Counted from the stretch's first letter, positions 16,760 through 29,787 are shown. The stretch is 64,000 bases of DNA from CAINVV01 sp963663675 (GCA_963663675.1 OY760498.1:1736001-1800000), one strand, 5' to 3'. The notes: generated from the letters alone by a model not told the origin. Numbers and translations are program-made.

Positions 16760-18133
16760 TCAAATTTCCTGGTTACGCGAAAAGCAGAGTCTTTCTCCTT
16801 TTGTTTGTTCATAAAAAGTGCCTTTTCTTCCGGGTGATGAATTCTCGTATACCAGGTTGCCATTTACAAATGTGTGGCTGACATAGTAATAGAAAGACTC
16901 ACCTTCAAACGGTGACCAATTGCATTTAGCCTGAATGTTATCTTTGGACACACTCCACTTACCGGCATCAACCAACACGATGTCAGCCTTGTAACCTTTG
17001 CGTATGTAACCGCGTTTTTCAATACCAAAGAGGTCTGCCGGGGCATGGCACATTTTTTCAACCACTTTCTCCATGGTTATTTTACCATTTCGGCTCATTT
17101 CAAGCATGGCAACCAAAGAATGCTCCACCAATGGTCCTCCTGAAGGCATCTTCAGATAGGGTCTCCCTTTTTCTTCCTCAGTATGAGGTGCGTGGTCGGT
17201 AGCAATGACATCAATTTTGTTTTCATTGACCGCTTTTATCAGGCTGGCACGGTCGTTGGCCGATTTAATAGCCGGATTCCATTTGATCCGGGCACCGTAT
17301 TTCTCGTAATCTGCATCTGAAAACCAAAGGTGATGCACACACACTTCAGAAGATATTTTTTTGCTTTTAACCGGGGCCGATTCAAAAAGAGCAATTTCTG
17401 CCGCTGTCGAGACATGAAGGATATGAAGGCGGGTGCCAAATTTTTTAGCCAGTTCAACTGCTTTGGAAGAAGAATTGAAACAGGCGCTTGCATCCCTGAT
17501 TTTCGGATGCTCACTAACGGGAATTTCTTCACCATACTTTTCAGTTGCAGCAGCGAGATTTGCCTGGACTATATTTTCATCTTCGCAATGAACTGCTATC
17601 AGCATTTTTGATTTCTGAAACAGCTCAGAAAGGGTTATAGGGTTGTCGACCAGCATATTACCTGTGGAAGATCCCATGAAAACCTTGATGCCGCAAACTT
17701 TTGAAGGATCAGTTTTGAGCAGTTCATCGAGATTATCGTTAGTTGCACCTATGTAAAATGAGTAGTTCGCCAGTGAGACTTCAGATGCACGCTGATATTT
17801 CTGATTCAGCAATTCCTGGGTTGTTGCCCGGGGCACTGTATTTGGCATTTCCATAAAGGAAGTGATTCCTCCGGCCACGGCAGCCTTAGATTCTGAGTAT
17901 ATGTCACCTTTGTGGGTAAGTCCCGGTTCCCGAAAATGAACCTGGTCATCGATGACACCAGGTAAAAGAAATTTCCCGGCAGCATCAATAACATAGGCAT
18001 TTGCTAATGCGGATTCCGGCACTGCTTCCCGGTAAATTTTTTCAATGATACCATTACGGATCAGCAGGCTTGTATCACGCAAGATTTTTCCTTCATTTAC
18101 TACTTTGGCATCTTTGATAATAATGTCCTTCAT
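16760..18133 (-). CDS. pyrC: Dihydroorotase (class I amidohydrolase)
   Basis: 457 aa, a cyclic amidohydrolase closing carbamoyl-aspartate to dihydroorotate in pyrimidine synthesis. Visible motifs: IDDQVHFREPG (61-71), GITSFMEMPNT (89-99), GIKVFMGS with Lys150 as the carbamylated bridging lysine, His182 in AVHCEDE, LHILHVS, and ATDHAPHTEEEK with the catalytic Asp. The first His of the metal-binding HxH pair is replaced by Gln64 (QVH instead of HVH). The other ligands are present. I recall this substitution from other Bacteroidota members, so it is probably a lineage variant rather than loss of function. Allantoinase is an alternative, though no purine-degradation genes are nearby. Confidence 0.85.
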   Translation of the reverse strand: MKDIIIKDAKVVNEGKILRDTSLLIRNGIIEKIYREAVPESALANAYVIDAAGKFLLPGVIDDQVHFREPGLTHKGDIYSESKAAVAGGITSFMEMPNTVPRATTQELLNQKYQRASEVSLANYSFYIGATNDNLDELLKTDPSKVCGIKVFMGSSTGNMLVDNPITLSELFQKSKMLIAVHCEDENIVQANLAAATEKYGEEIPVSEHPKIRDASACFNSSSKAVELAKKFGTRLHILHVSTAAEIALFESAPVKSKKISSEVCVHHLWFSDADYEKYGARIKWNPAIKSANDRASLIKAVNENKIDVIATDHAPHTEEEKGRPYLKMPSGGPLVEHSLVAMLEMSRNGKITMEKVVEKMCHAPADLFGIEKRGYIRKGYKADIVLVDAGKWSVSKDNIQAKCNWSPFEGESFYYYVSHTFVNGNLVYENSSPGRKGTFYEQTKGERLCFSRNQEI

Positions 18134-18197
18134 TTGAGATAATTTTAGCTATCAGGTTGACCAGGGAAAACTTCCTCGAATATTTGAACTCAATTGA

Positions 18198-18205
18198 CAA
18201 AATTA
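18198..18205 (-). promoter_or_regulatory. Candidate -7 promoter box for pyrC
   Basis: TAATTTTG on the minus strand, a perfect TAnnTTTG, 65 bases before the pyrC ATG. A TTCG about 21 bases upstream is an imperfect -33 element. The remaining gap to 18375 shows nothing else. Confidence 0.45.
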
Positions 18206-18375
18206 GATTGATTCAAATCAGTTATGCGAACATTTGTTGCCGGAGGTTTCACTGGAAAACTAATTAGTGGTCTTTGTGTGTAGTTAAAAATAAGAATTAA
18301 ATTATAATATTTTGATAATCAGGATTTAATGGATTTGTGTATTGTTCCCGGATCAATGCTGAAAATACATCTTTT

Positions 18376-19113
18376 TTACACTTTTTTTGCGGGATTTGAG
18401 AAATAGCTGGCGATTTTCATTTTTATAACACCCTTAAAAGCTTCACCGAAGATACTTCCGCTCATTTTGGATGCACCTTCTTTGCGGTCCGTAAAAACAA
18501 TGGGAACTTCTACGATCTTAAAACCCATCCTCCAGGTTTTAAATTTCATCTCTATCTGGAAGCCATATCCTTTCATTTTGATCCGGTCGAGATCGAGCGT
18601 CTTAAGAACCGTGTCCCTGTAACATTTAAAACCGGCAGTTGTGTCCATGATGTTCATGCCGGTTACCAATCTGACATATTTTGAGGCGAAGTAAGACATC
18701 AACACCCTTTTCAAAGGCCAGTTGATTACATTAATGCCTGAAATATATCTTGATCCGATGGCCAGATCAGCGCCATCATCTGCACATGCCTTATATAAAT
18801 TAAGGAGATCATCGGGATTGTGGGAAAAATCTGAATCCATTTCAAAAATGTATTTGTATTTGTTCCCCAAGGCCCATTTGAAGCCGGCGAGATACGCTGT
18901 GCCCAGACCCAGTTTCCCCTGACGTTCAACTATAAAAAGCTGATTTGGGAACTCCTCCATCAATTTTTTTACAATTCCTGCTGTACCATCCGGCGAATTG
19001 TCATCAACTATAAGTATATGGAATTGTCTTGGAAGGCGAAAGACCGTGCGGATCATCCGCTCAATATTTTCCTTTTCGTTGTAGGTTGGAATAATAATAA
19101 TGCTTTCGGACAC
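18376..19113 (-). CDS. Polyprenol-phosphate mannosyltransferase-like family 2 glycosyltransferase (DPM1 type)
   Basis: 245 aa, the compact single-domain length of bacterial DPM1 homologues. The GT-A fold is clear: IIIIPTYNEKENI (5-17), IVDDNSPDGT at 35-44 and the metal-binding EMDSDFSHNP at 91-100. A Lys/Arg-rich acceptor region follows (TDRKEGASKMS). There is no C-terminal membrane bundle, so it is probably a peripheral enzyme moving a hexose from a nucleotide sugar to a polyprenol phosphate. That product would feed periplasmic glycosylation or glycan assembly. Whether the sugar is mannose or glucose cannot be told from the sequence. It is monocistronic between pyrC and the rRNA operon. Confidence 0.85.
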   Translation of the reverse strand: MSESIIIIPTYNEKENIERMIRTVFRLPRQFHILIVDDNSPDGTAGIVKKLMEEFPNQLFIVERQGKLGLGTAYLAGFKWALGNKYKYIFEMDSDFSHNPDDLLNLYKACADDGADLAIGSRYISGINVINWPLKRVLMSYFASKYVRLVTGMNIMDTTAGFKCYRDTVLKTLDLDRIKMKGYGFQIEMKFKTWRMGFKIVEVPIVFTDRKEGASKMSGSIFGEAFKGVIKMKIASYFSNPAKKV

Positions 19114-19283
19114 TTTTCTTTTATTAGTATGAATGTGTAAAAATAATACAATTGTGCTATTACTTAATTAAAATAGTCGGTCAGATTTATTTTTTTATTT
19201 TTTTTTGGTGGTTTAAGGAATCAGATTTTCAAAACGATAGCAGTCGGTTTGGTTCTTTTTTCAAACATTTTTTTGTATTGAGG

Positions 19284-19314
19284 TTGTTTAGGATAAAAAA
19301 AGGCTTTACATTTG
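19284..19314 (+). promoter_or_regulatory. rRNA operon promoter (-33 TTG, -7 TACATTTG)
   Basis: TTG at 19284-19286, then 20 bases, then a perfect TAnnTTTG (19307-19314). This is the Bacteroidota housekeeping arrangement and the best promoter match in the window. Transcription would start near 19320, giving a leader of about 195 bases. The upstream stretch 19114-19283 is T-rich and gene-free. Confidence 0.75.
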
Positions 19315-19377
19315 CACTCCCTTTCAGAGCGGAAGATTCGAGAGATTTAGAAGTTTGGGAGGGAAAAGAGAGACAAG

Positions 19378-19389
19378 AAAGTTCATTGA
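19378..19389 (+). promoter_or_regulatory. BoxA-like leader element before 16S
   Basis: AAAGTTCATTGA occurs here in the leader and again, identical over 12 bases, before the 23S gene (21317-21328). It resembles the boxA antitermination element (core GTTCTTTGA) found at both places in rRNA operons and may bind NusB/S10. Confidence 0.5.
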
Positions 19390-19515
19390 AAGAAATTGAG
19401 AAGAGGTAAGAAGAGGAATAGACTAGGTTTTGGATTCGACCCGGGATTTATTTCGGGATATCGGAGAGAAAATAAGTAAAGCCTGAGGATCTGGGATATA
19501 ATTAAAATTTTCTAT

Positions 19516-21034
<1,519 letters not shown>

Positions 21035-21134
21035 GGAGACCAGGGGCTTGAAAAGTACCTTTGGTAAAAGAATTAGAAGCAATAGAATTTCTCTTCTGCC
21101 TTTTTTTAAATAAAATAACAAACAGATCAGTAAC

Positions 21135-21208
21135 AGTCTCGTAGCTCAGTTGGTTAGAGCGCTACACTGATAATGTAGAGGTCCCCAGTTCAACTCTGGG
21201 CGGGACTA
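21135..21208 (+). tRNA. tRNA-Ile (GAT anticodon)
   Basis: 74 bases. The acceptor stem AGTCTCG pairs with CGGGACT, with discriminator A at 21208. The D arm is TAGCTCAGTTGGTTAGAGC, the anticodon stem CTACA/TGTAG encloses GAT (21169-21171), and the T arm is CCCAG-TTCAACT-CTGGG. CCA is not encoded. It sits in the 16S-23S spacer as in most Bacteroidota. Confidence 0.97.
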
Positions 21209-21274
21209 CGAAGACTGGAAGAATTGATAAGTGCCGGCCTGGTGGCAAGCGACGAATAAGGAATAAAGAAGCAA

Positions 21275-21299
21275 AGGGGTTCGATTCCCCGCGGAACTA
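21275..21299 (+). pseudogene. 3'-end remnant of a second spacer tRNA (tRNA-Ala expected)
   Basis: The stretch has an intact T arm (GGGG-TTCGATT-CCCC) followed by a 7-base acceptor strand CGGAACT and a discriminator A. No matching 5' half, D arm or anticodon arm exists in the 66 bases between tRNA-Ile and this point. Bacteroidota operons usually carry tRNA-Ala after tRNA-Ile. Here only a tRNA tail remains, so it is read as a truncated gene. Its original identity is uncertain. Confidence 0.6.
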
Positions 21300-21316
21300 C
21301 CTGCCTTTAAAAGGGT

Positions 21317-21328
21317 AAAGTTCATTGA
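21317..21328 (+). promoter_or_regulatory. BoxA-like element before 23S
   Basis: AAAGTTCATTGA, identical to the leader copy at 19378-19389, about 100 bases upstream of the 23S 5' end. Its position suggests renewed assembly of an antitermination complex before the 23S gene. Confidence 0.5.
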
Positions 21329-21429
21329 CATGCTGGAAGAAACGAAAAGAATAAGAAAGACGCTGGGGCGGATTTTCGAAGGGGAAATGTGTAGTTTAGG
21401 CTTCATATGGACCTGGTTAAAGCCGACAC

Positions 21430-24323
<2,894 letters not shown>

Positions 24324-24427
24324 GGGCAGAATTTAAGTGGCCAGGGTTTTATTACTTGAAGTAGTTTCTTCCGTATGTTAAGATATTGTGAGACAAAAGC
24401 TGAAAGCTTGCGACACGCTAAAGAGAT

Positions 24428-24535
<108 letters not shown>

Positions 24536-24545
24536 CTTAAATCAG

Positions 24546-24583
24546 GCCCCGGTTCATGAATTTGAGCCGGGGCTTATTTTTTT
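24546..24583 (+). terminator. rRNA operon terminator
   Basis: GCCCCGG (24546-24552) pairs with CCGGGGC (24567-24573) and is followed by a T-rich tract, directly after 5S. Confidence 0.85.
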
Positions 24584-24607
24584 GACCCAATACCTGGTTA
24601 AAAAAAA

Positions 24608-24628
24608 GGATAAAGGATAAAGGATAAA
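24608..24628. repeat. Three tandem copies of GGATAAA
   Basis: Three exact heptamers in a row between the rRNA terminator and the next hairpin. Function unknown. Slippage could change the copy number. Confidence 0.7.
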
Positions 24629-24631
24629 GTA

Positions 24632-24681
24632 AGGAACTCCGAAAATGATCATTATGATCATCTTCGGAGTTCCTGTTTTTT
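24632..24681 (+). terminator. Long hairpin with T tract, second terminator after the rRNA operon
   Basis: A 12-bp perfect stem (AGGAACTCCGAA at 24632-24643, TTCGGAGTTCCT at 24663-24674) followed by a T run. The loop itself contains the palindrome ATGATCAT twice around one T, so it can extend or fold separately. On the minus strand it lies 45 bases after the AraC-gene stop and may serve that gene too. Confidence 0.65.
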
Positions 24682-24726
24682 AGAAGTTGATTAAAGGAAT
24701 AAAGTCCGGGTGGACCTTTCTTTACT

Positions 24727-25578
24727 TTATCTAAAATTCTTCCGGTATTCGGAAGGAGTCATCTCCATGATATTTTTGAAATACAGGTTAAAATTGGCCA
24801 GGTTATTGTACCCGCTTTCGTAACAAATCTGTGCTATGGGTTTGTCAGATTCTGCCAGTTTTTTGGCAGCAATACTGATTCTTATCTCTTTCACATACTG
24901 AATGAAGGTTTTACCAGTTCTTTTCTTGAAATAACGGCAGAATGATCCAGGTGCCATGTTAAGCAGGTCGGATGCAGCCTTCAGGCTTATCCCTTCCTGT
25001 ATGTTGTGAAATACATATTCATAAACGTCTTTGATCTGATCAAGATCTTTGAAATAACTGGTTGGGTATTCAGGTGTCAGAGATAAGGTCTCTTTTTCAT
25101 CAATCTGGATCAATCCCTTGAATACATGAAGCAATTCAATGTAACTTTCAAGTCCTTTTAAACTGACCAGTCGCTCCATGCACTCCATTACATAGCTGAT
25201 TTTTTCACCCTTGAAAAAAAGACCGCTGTTGCCCCTGTTTAATAGTTCTTTAACAGATTCAAGTTCTGGCAAATTAAAGAAATCTGAACCAACGATATTT
25301 TCATCAAAATGGATTACAATACATGTGGGTGGTGCATCGTCCTGACGATCAAGGATTTCCCAGCAATGTGGGAGGTCTGGTCCTAGTAATACCAGATCGC
25401 CGGGTTCAAAACCGGAAATATTGTTTCCCACGATTCGACGGCCGGAACCTGAAATAATCAAGTTCAATTCATAGTTTTTATGCGAATGGATCTTTGGATT
25501 ATTTTCGGATAAATACAGTCGACGCGTTATAAACGAGTGCTCATGCGGAACGTTGATTTTTGCAAAAACAAATTCCAT
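24727..25578 (-). CDS. AraC family transcriptional regulator with N-terminal cupin domain
   Basis: 283 aa. The first 110 residues form a cupin sensor (RLYLSENNPKIHSHKNYELN, with His residues of the small-molecule pocket, then GDLVLLGPDLPH). The last 95 residues are the double helix-turn-helix: helix 2 region SLKAASDLLNMAPGSFCRYF, then IAQICYESGYNNLANFNLYF and the closing MTPSEYRK. It probably responds to a sugar-like ligand. It is divergent from the DapA-family lyase gene, with 152 bases between the start codons, so that gene is its likely target. Inducer unknown. Confidence 0.9.
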   Translation of the reverse strand: MEFVFAKINVPHEHSFITRRLYLSENNPKIHSHKNYELNLIISGSGRRIVGNNISGFEPGDLVLLGPDLPHCWEILDRQDDAPPTCIVIHFDENIVGSDFFNLPELESVKELLNRGNSGLFFKGEKISYVMECMERLVSLKGLESYIELLHVFKGLIQIDEKETLSLTPEYPTSYFKDLDQIKDVYEYVFHNIQEGISLKAASDLLNMAPGSFCRYFKKRTGKTFIQYVKEIRISIAAKKLAESDKPIAQICYESGYNNLANFNLYFKNIMEMTPSEYRKNFR

Positions 25579-25602
25579 GATATAATAAATTAACCAGTGT
25601 CA

Positions 25603-25610
25603 CAAATATA
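25603..25610 (-). promoter_or_regulatory. Candidate -7 box for the AraC regulator gene
   Basis: TATATTTG on the minus strand, a perfect TAnnTTTG, 25 bases before the ATG. No good -33 element, as expected for an activator-dependent or weak promoter. Confidence 0.45.
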
Positions 25611-25689
25611 GCTAACAATATTTAATTATTGGGTTAAAAAACAATATGAATTGGATAAAATAATATTTAAAAGATATTAAAACATAATT

Positions 25690-25697
25690 TACTTTTG
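25690..25697 (+). promoter_or_regulatory. Candidate -7 box for the DapA-family lyase gene
   Basis: TACTTTTG, a perfect TAnnTTTG, 33 bases before the ATG at 25731. It lies over a possible TTG start at 25695 and so rules out that longer frame. The -33 region is AT-rich without TTTG, which would fit a need for the AraC protein. Confidence 0.5.
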
Positions 25698-25730
25698 TAC
25701 TTCACAAAATATTTCACTAAAAATATAGTT

Positions 25731-26639
25731 ATGTTGTATCCATTAAAAGGGATAATTCCACCAATGATTACCCCATTGAAGAGTAATGACGAACTCGACC
25801 GGGACGGTGTAGAAAGGCTCATTGAGCATATTATCGGAGGTGGAGTCCATGGCATTTTCTTACTTGGAACCAATGGTGAAGGTCCAAGTCTGAGCTATCG
25901 GTTAAGAAAGGAATTTCTCAAACTATCATGCGAAGTTATCAATGGCAGGGTTCCTGTACTTGTGGGAATAACAGACTCAGCTTTTTCCGGAGCAATGGAG
26001 ATGGCTCAATATTCCAAATCTGTCGGAGCTGACAGTGTTGTAGTTGCTCCTCCTTTTTATTTTCCGGCTAACGAGGCTGAGATGATTAACTATATTGAAA
26101 AACTGGCTGCCGCAACCCCCCTTCCTTTTGTTCTCTACAACATGCCGATGCATACCAAGATTAACCTGACCTTGCCTACCATTAAGCGTGCACAAGAGCT
26201 GGGATGTATTGGTGTCAAAGACAGTTCGGGCGACATGGCCAATCTTTACATGCTTATCGACGCATTCAGGGATGATAAGAACTTTGCAGTGTTTGCAGGT
26301 TCCGAACTTTTCACTTCTGATGCAATACTACATGGTGCGCACGGGGCAGTAGCCGGCGGAGCTAACGTTTTTCCGAAATTATTTGTAGACCTTTATAATG
26401 CATCGCTGAACCGCGACCTTGAGAAAATAGCCTATCTTAAAGACCAGATCATCTGGTTGTGCAAGACTATGTATGTGGTTTCCAACAGTGCAGCAAGAAT
26501 TACCATTTCCTTTAAAACGGCACTTTCCATCATGGGCATCTGCAGCGACGAGATGGCTCTTCCGCTCCAAAAACTTGAAGGGCAAGATCGTGAGAAAATT
26601 GCATCCTATCTGGTTGAAATGAAAGCCAAATTTAAATAA
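25731..26639 (+). CDS. DapA/NanA family lyase (dihydrodipicolinate synthase superfamily)
   Basis: 302 aa from the ATG at 25731, chosen because upstream codons overlap the promoter box and MLYPLKGIIPPMITPLK is the usual opening. The TIM-barrel class I aldolase signs are GTNGEGPSLS at 47-56, Tyr136 in YNMP (proton relay) and Lys163 in GVKDSSGD (Schiff base with pyruvate). The Arg that binds the semialdehyde carboxylate in true DapA (YNVPxR) is not present in YNMPMHTKI. A sugar-acid or N-acetylneuraminate-type lyase is therefore more likely than lysine synthesis. Divergent AraC gene, terminator right behind. Confidence 0.85.
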   Translation: MLYPLKGIIPPMITPLKSNDELDRDGVERLIEHIIGGGVHGIFLLGTNGEGPSLSYRLRKEFLKLSCEVINGRVPVLVGITDSAFSGAMEMAQYSKSVGADSVVVAPPFYFPANEAEMINYIEKLAAATPLPFVLYNMPMHTKINLTLPTIKRAQELGCIGVKDSSGDMANLYMLIDAFRDDKNFAVFAGSELFTSDAILHGAHGAVAGGANVFPKLFVDLYNASLNRDLEKIAYLKDQIIWLCKTMYVVSNSAARITISFKTALSIMGICSDEMALPLQKLEGQDREKIASYLVEMKAKFK

Positions 26640-26658
26640 CTACGTTTTTGTTCATACT

Positions 26659-26692
26659 AAAGGGCTGTCCAATTGTTGAACAGCCCTTTTTA
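26659..26692 (+). terminator. Terminator after the DapA-family lyase gene
   Basis: AAAGGGCTGT pairs with ACAGCCCTTT around an 11-base loop, followed by T residues, 20 bases after the stop codon. It may also serve the convergent M16 peptidase gene. Confidence 0.8.
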
Positions 26693-26723
26693 TTTTGATC
26701 TGACTTTCTGATTCATAAGAAAG

Positions 26724-29651
26724 TCAGAAATTGAAAATCTCATCCAATGACAACTCTTCAAACCGACCTGTCTTTTTTAAGGCATTTATATCAAGCTTGC
26801 TCTTATCTCCTACCAGCAGATAGCTAAAGTTCTTACCTTTTAAATTCTTGTCAAAAAATGCCTGAACTTCTTTAATATCTGATTTTTGAGCTTTTTGATA
26901 GTAATCTTTCCGAATGTCGTAATCAATGCCGAGTTTTTTGTTTTTCAGCCAACTCATGAAAATATTGCTCTTGATAATCCTTTCAGTCTGAATGCTTTTT
27001 AATACACTCTCCCTGGCAATGTTGAAAGATTTATCATCAACAATCATTGTATTCAGAATTCCGTTCATGGCATGAATGGCATCCATAGTTTTGTCTGATT
27101 GGGTAAACACTGCTCCAAGTACATAAAACGAATCTGACTTGCGGGCAGGTGCCCAGTATAAAGCAAAGGCTGAATAAGCTAGTGCCCTGGCTTCGCGAAT
27201 TTCCTGGAATACTACAGATCCCATTGAGCCGCCGTAATATTCATTGAAAAGCCTTGAATCAACCAAGGTCTTGCTGTCGAACTGATTCCCCTTTGACAGC
27301 ATGAAAACATCGGTCTGAGACTTATCATAATTAACCAGAAATACTTTATTCCCGTCGGTCGTCTGTTCTGTAAATGTTTTTTCCGGTGGTGGAATCAAGG
27401 TTTGAGCCGGAATTGGATGTTTGGATTTCAGAACGGCGGCAAATGCATTCTGATCACTGGGACCGTAATACAAAACCCTGTGCGGATAGGAACAAAACTG
27501 CCTTATCAGGGTTGTCAATTCCTCAGGTCTAATTTTGCGGAGAGAGTCAGTCGGTATAATGTTCGTAAAAGGGGAGATTTTTCCGTATTTGCCAAAGTTA
27601 CGAAGCGCTGTCTGAATGGCACCCTGATCCTGTTTTTGGTCCATCCTCTCTTTGACTATCCCTTCAACTAATTTGTCGTAAGCTTGCTGATCAGGTTTTG
27701 CATGTGCCAGAAGATTTTCCAGCAAGGTAATACCCTGTTCAGCATATTGATTCAGTCCACTCAGGTTGATGACCGACTGATCGGTACCAGCAGTTACCTT
27801 CATGCTCACTCCGATTTTGTAAAGTTCCTTTTTAAAATCTTCAGGACTTAATTTGTCAGTGCCAAGATAAGGCAGGTATTTTATAGCCAGGGCAAGTTTG
27901 GGATTATGGTTGCTTCCTATTTCGGAGAGGTAGTTTAAATCGAAAAGCTCATTGGTGGTATTTTGTATGTAGTCAAATTCAATCCGATCAGCCAGTGAAG
28001 TCACTTTGATTGCTTGTGAATAATCAACGAAAACTGGTTCAATTGGTGTGACCGGTTCTTTTGCAAATTCTGTCAGGAAGTCTGATTGCACATTCCGTTT
28101 GATCTCAAGGGGAGTAATGGCAGGTTTTTCCACTTTAATGAGGTCTTTGGCGGTTCCGGTACGTTTATATACAATTACATAATTGTCCTTGTATTTTTCC
28201 CGCGCAAAAGCGCTGATTTGTTCCTTGGTTATTTTGGCAAGATTGTCGTAATAATTCAACTCGTCGGCTATGGATACTCCATTTATAAAGTCTTCAAGCA
28301 GTCCGTAGGCTCTTTCATTACTTTCATTCCGCTTTATTTTCTCAAGTTTCAGGTTGTTGATTGTCGCCTGGAGCAACCAGTCATCAAATTCTCCTTTTTT
28401 AATCTTTTCGATTTCTGACATTATGAGATCCTTAACCTCCTCAAGGGTCTGTCCCTTGCGTGGTGTGCCGCTAAATTCCTGGAATCCGTAGTCTTTTAGA
28501 AAATAACTGCCACACTCAGCATGAAGCACTTTTTGTTTCTGGTTGAGATCGAGGTCGATCAGCCCGGCAGTTGAATTGGTCAAGATGTAATCTATCATGT
28601 TAACCATCTGGCGGTCAGTCGATTTATATCCGTCAAACCGATAGGCGAACATGACTTGCTCCGCTTCCGGACCAACTACTTCCCTGACAACTGGTTGTGA
28701 AATCGGTTTTTCCTTAACCTCAGCAATTTTGGGTAATTCTTTAGATGGGAATTTTCCGAAAGTATTGTCAATCAGCTGAATCGTTTTTTCAAAATCGATA
28801 TCACCACTCAGAACTATCACCATGTTATTGGGAACATACCAGGTATGGTAAAAATTCATGATATTCACGATGGACGGATTCTTCAGATGCTCTGGATATC
28901 CTATAACATCGCGGCCAATGGGGTTTTCTGGAAACAGGCCACTCATAAGTTTGTTGTTGGCGCGAACCTGGTCCTTGTCCTGGTACATATTGAATTCCTC
29001 GTAAACTGTTTCTAGTTCAGTATGGAAAAGTCGCAGAACAGGGTCCTGAAACCGTTCATATTCCATTTTAATCCACTTTTCAATTTCATTAACGGGAATG
29101 TCATTGATAAAAGCGGTCATCTCATAGCTTGTAAAGGCATTGGTCCCTTTTGCCCCTATCAGGGACGAGAGTTTGTCGTACTCGTTAGGTATCGCATAAG
29201 CAGCAGCTTTCTGGGAAATACGGTCAATCTCCTTGTAAATCAATTTTTTCTTTGCAGGATCATTTGTCGCCTTATGTTGTTCAAAAAGATTTGAGATGCT
29301 GTCTATCAATGGCTTTTCTTCTTTCCAGTTGCTGGTGCCAAATTTCCCTGTCCCCTTGAACATCAGGTGCTCAAGGTAGTGAGCCAATCCTGTTGTTTCG
29401 GACGGATCGTTCACTGACCCCGCATGGGTGGCAATCAGGGTAACAGCCCTGGGTTCCTCCTTGTTGACTGATAAGTAAACTTTTAATCCGTTGTTAAGGG
29501 TATAAATCCGTGTTTTGGTAGGATCGTTAGTGACCTCTTCATACTTATATCCATTTTTATCAGACTTTGTCTGGGTTTGATATGGTTGCTGAGCGCAGGA
29601 GATCAGAAAACCTGCAATCACAGGAAGGAGGAGAAGGTTTATTTTTTTCAT
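26724..29651 (-). CDS. M16 family zinc metallopeptidase, lipoprotein
   Basis: 975 aa. The N-terminus has a lipoprotein signal ending LISC (Cys19), so it is anchored in an envelope membrane facing the periplasm. The inverted zinc motif HxxEH is seen as AHYLEHLMFKG (His91, Glu94, His95), with the distal Glu in ELETVYEEF. The protein holds the usual tandem of two M16 units: an active N-terminal half and a C-terminal half (about 520-975) lacking the zinc motif but with the R-Y pair region AYSAFALYW. Insulinase/pitrilysin-like enzymes degrade peptides in a closed chamber. Its job is probably periplasmic peptide breakdown. Monocistronic. Confidence 0.92.
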   Translation of the reverse strand: MKKINLLLLPVIAGFLISCAQQPYQTQTKSDKNGYKYEEVTNDPTKTRIYTLNNGLKVYLSVNKEEPRAVTLIATHAGSVNDPSETTGLAHYLEHLMFKGTGKFGTSNWKEEKPLIDSISNLFEQHKATNDPAKKKLIYKEIDRISQKAAAYAIPNEYDKLSSLIGAKGTNAFTSYEMTAFINDIPVNEIEKWIKMEYERFQDPVLRLFHTELETVYEEFNMYQDKDQVRANNKLMSGLFPENPIGRDVIGYPEHLKNPSIVNIMNFYHTWYVPNNMVIVLSGDIDFEKTIQLIDNTFGKFPSKELPKIAEVKEKPISQPVVREVVGPEAEQVMFAYRFDGYKSTDRQMVNMIDYILTNSTAGLIDLDLNQKQKVLHAECGSYFLKDYGFQEFSGTPRKGQTLEEVKDLIMSEIEKIKKGEFDDWLLQATINNLKLEKIKRNESNERAYGLLEDFINGVSIADELNYYDNLAKITKEQISAFAREKYKDNYVIVYKRTGTAKDLIKVEKPAITPLEIKRNVQSDFLTEFAKEPVTPIEPVFVDYSQAIKVTSLADRIEFDYIQNTTNELFDLNYLSEIGSNHNPKLALAIKYLPYLGTDKLSPEDFKKELYKIGVSMKVTAGTDQSVINLSGLNQYAEQGITLLENLLAHAKPDQQAYDKLVEGIVKERMDQKQDQGAIQTALRNFGKYGKISPFTNIIPTDSLRKIRPEELTTLIRQFCSYPHRVLYYGPSDQNAFAAVLKSKHPIPAQTLIPPPEKTFTEQTTDGNKVFLVNYDKSQTDVFMLSKGNQFDSKTLVDSRLFNEYYGGSMGSVVFQEIREARALAYSAFALYWAPARKSDSFYVLGAVFTQSDKTMDAIHAMNGILNTMIVDDKSFNIARESVLKSIQTERIIKSNIFMSWLKNKKLGIDYDIRKDYYQKAQKSDIKEVQAFFDKNLKGKNFSYLLVGDKSKLDINALKKTGRFEELSLDEIFNF

Positions 29652-29787
29652 TCAGTCCGGTTTTAAATATTTATGTAAATGTCGAAAAATATATTGAACA
29701 AATTGTGACTAACCATTGGTCCGGGAAAACTAAAATGTAATATCTCAATTTTGGCCTCAGCTGAGTTTTTTTAATCAAAAAATCTTC

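Noticed and set aside
19152..19409. 85-codon open frame upstream of 16S
   Set aside because: It spans the rRNA promoter and leader. The composition is Phe/Lys-rich noise.
25695..25730. TTG start extending the DapA-family lyase by 12 codons
   Set aside because: The codons overlap a perfect -7 promoter box, and family members start at the internal ATG.
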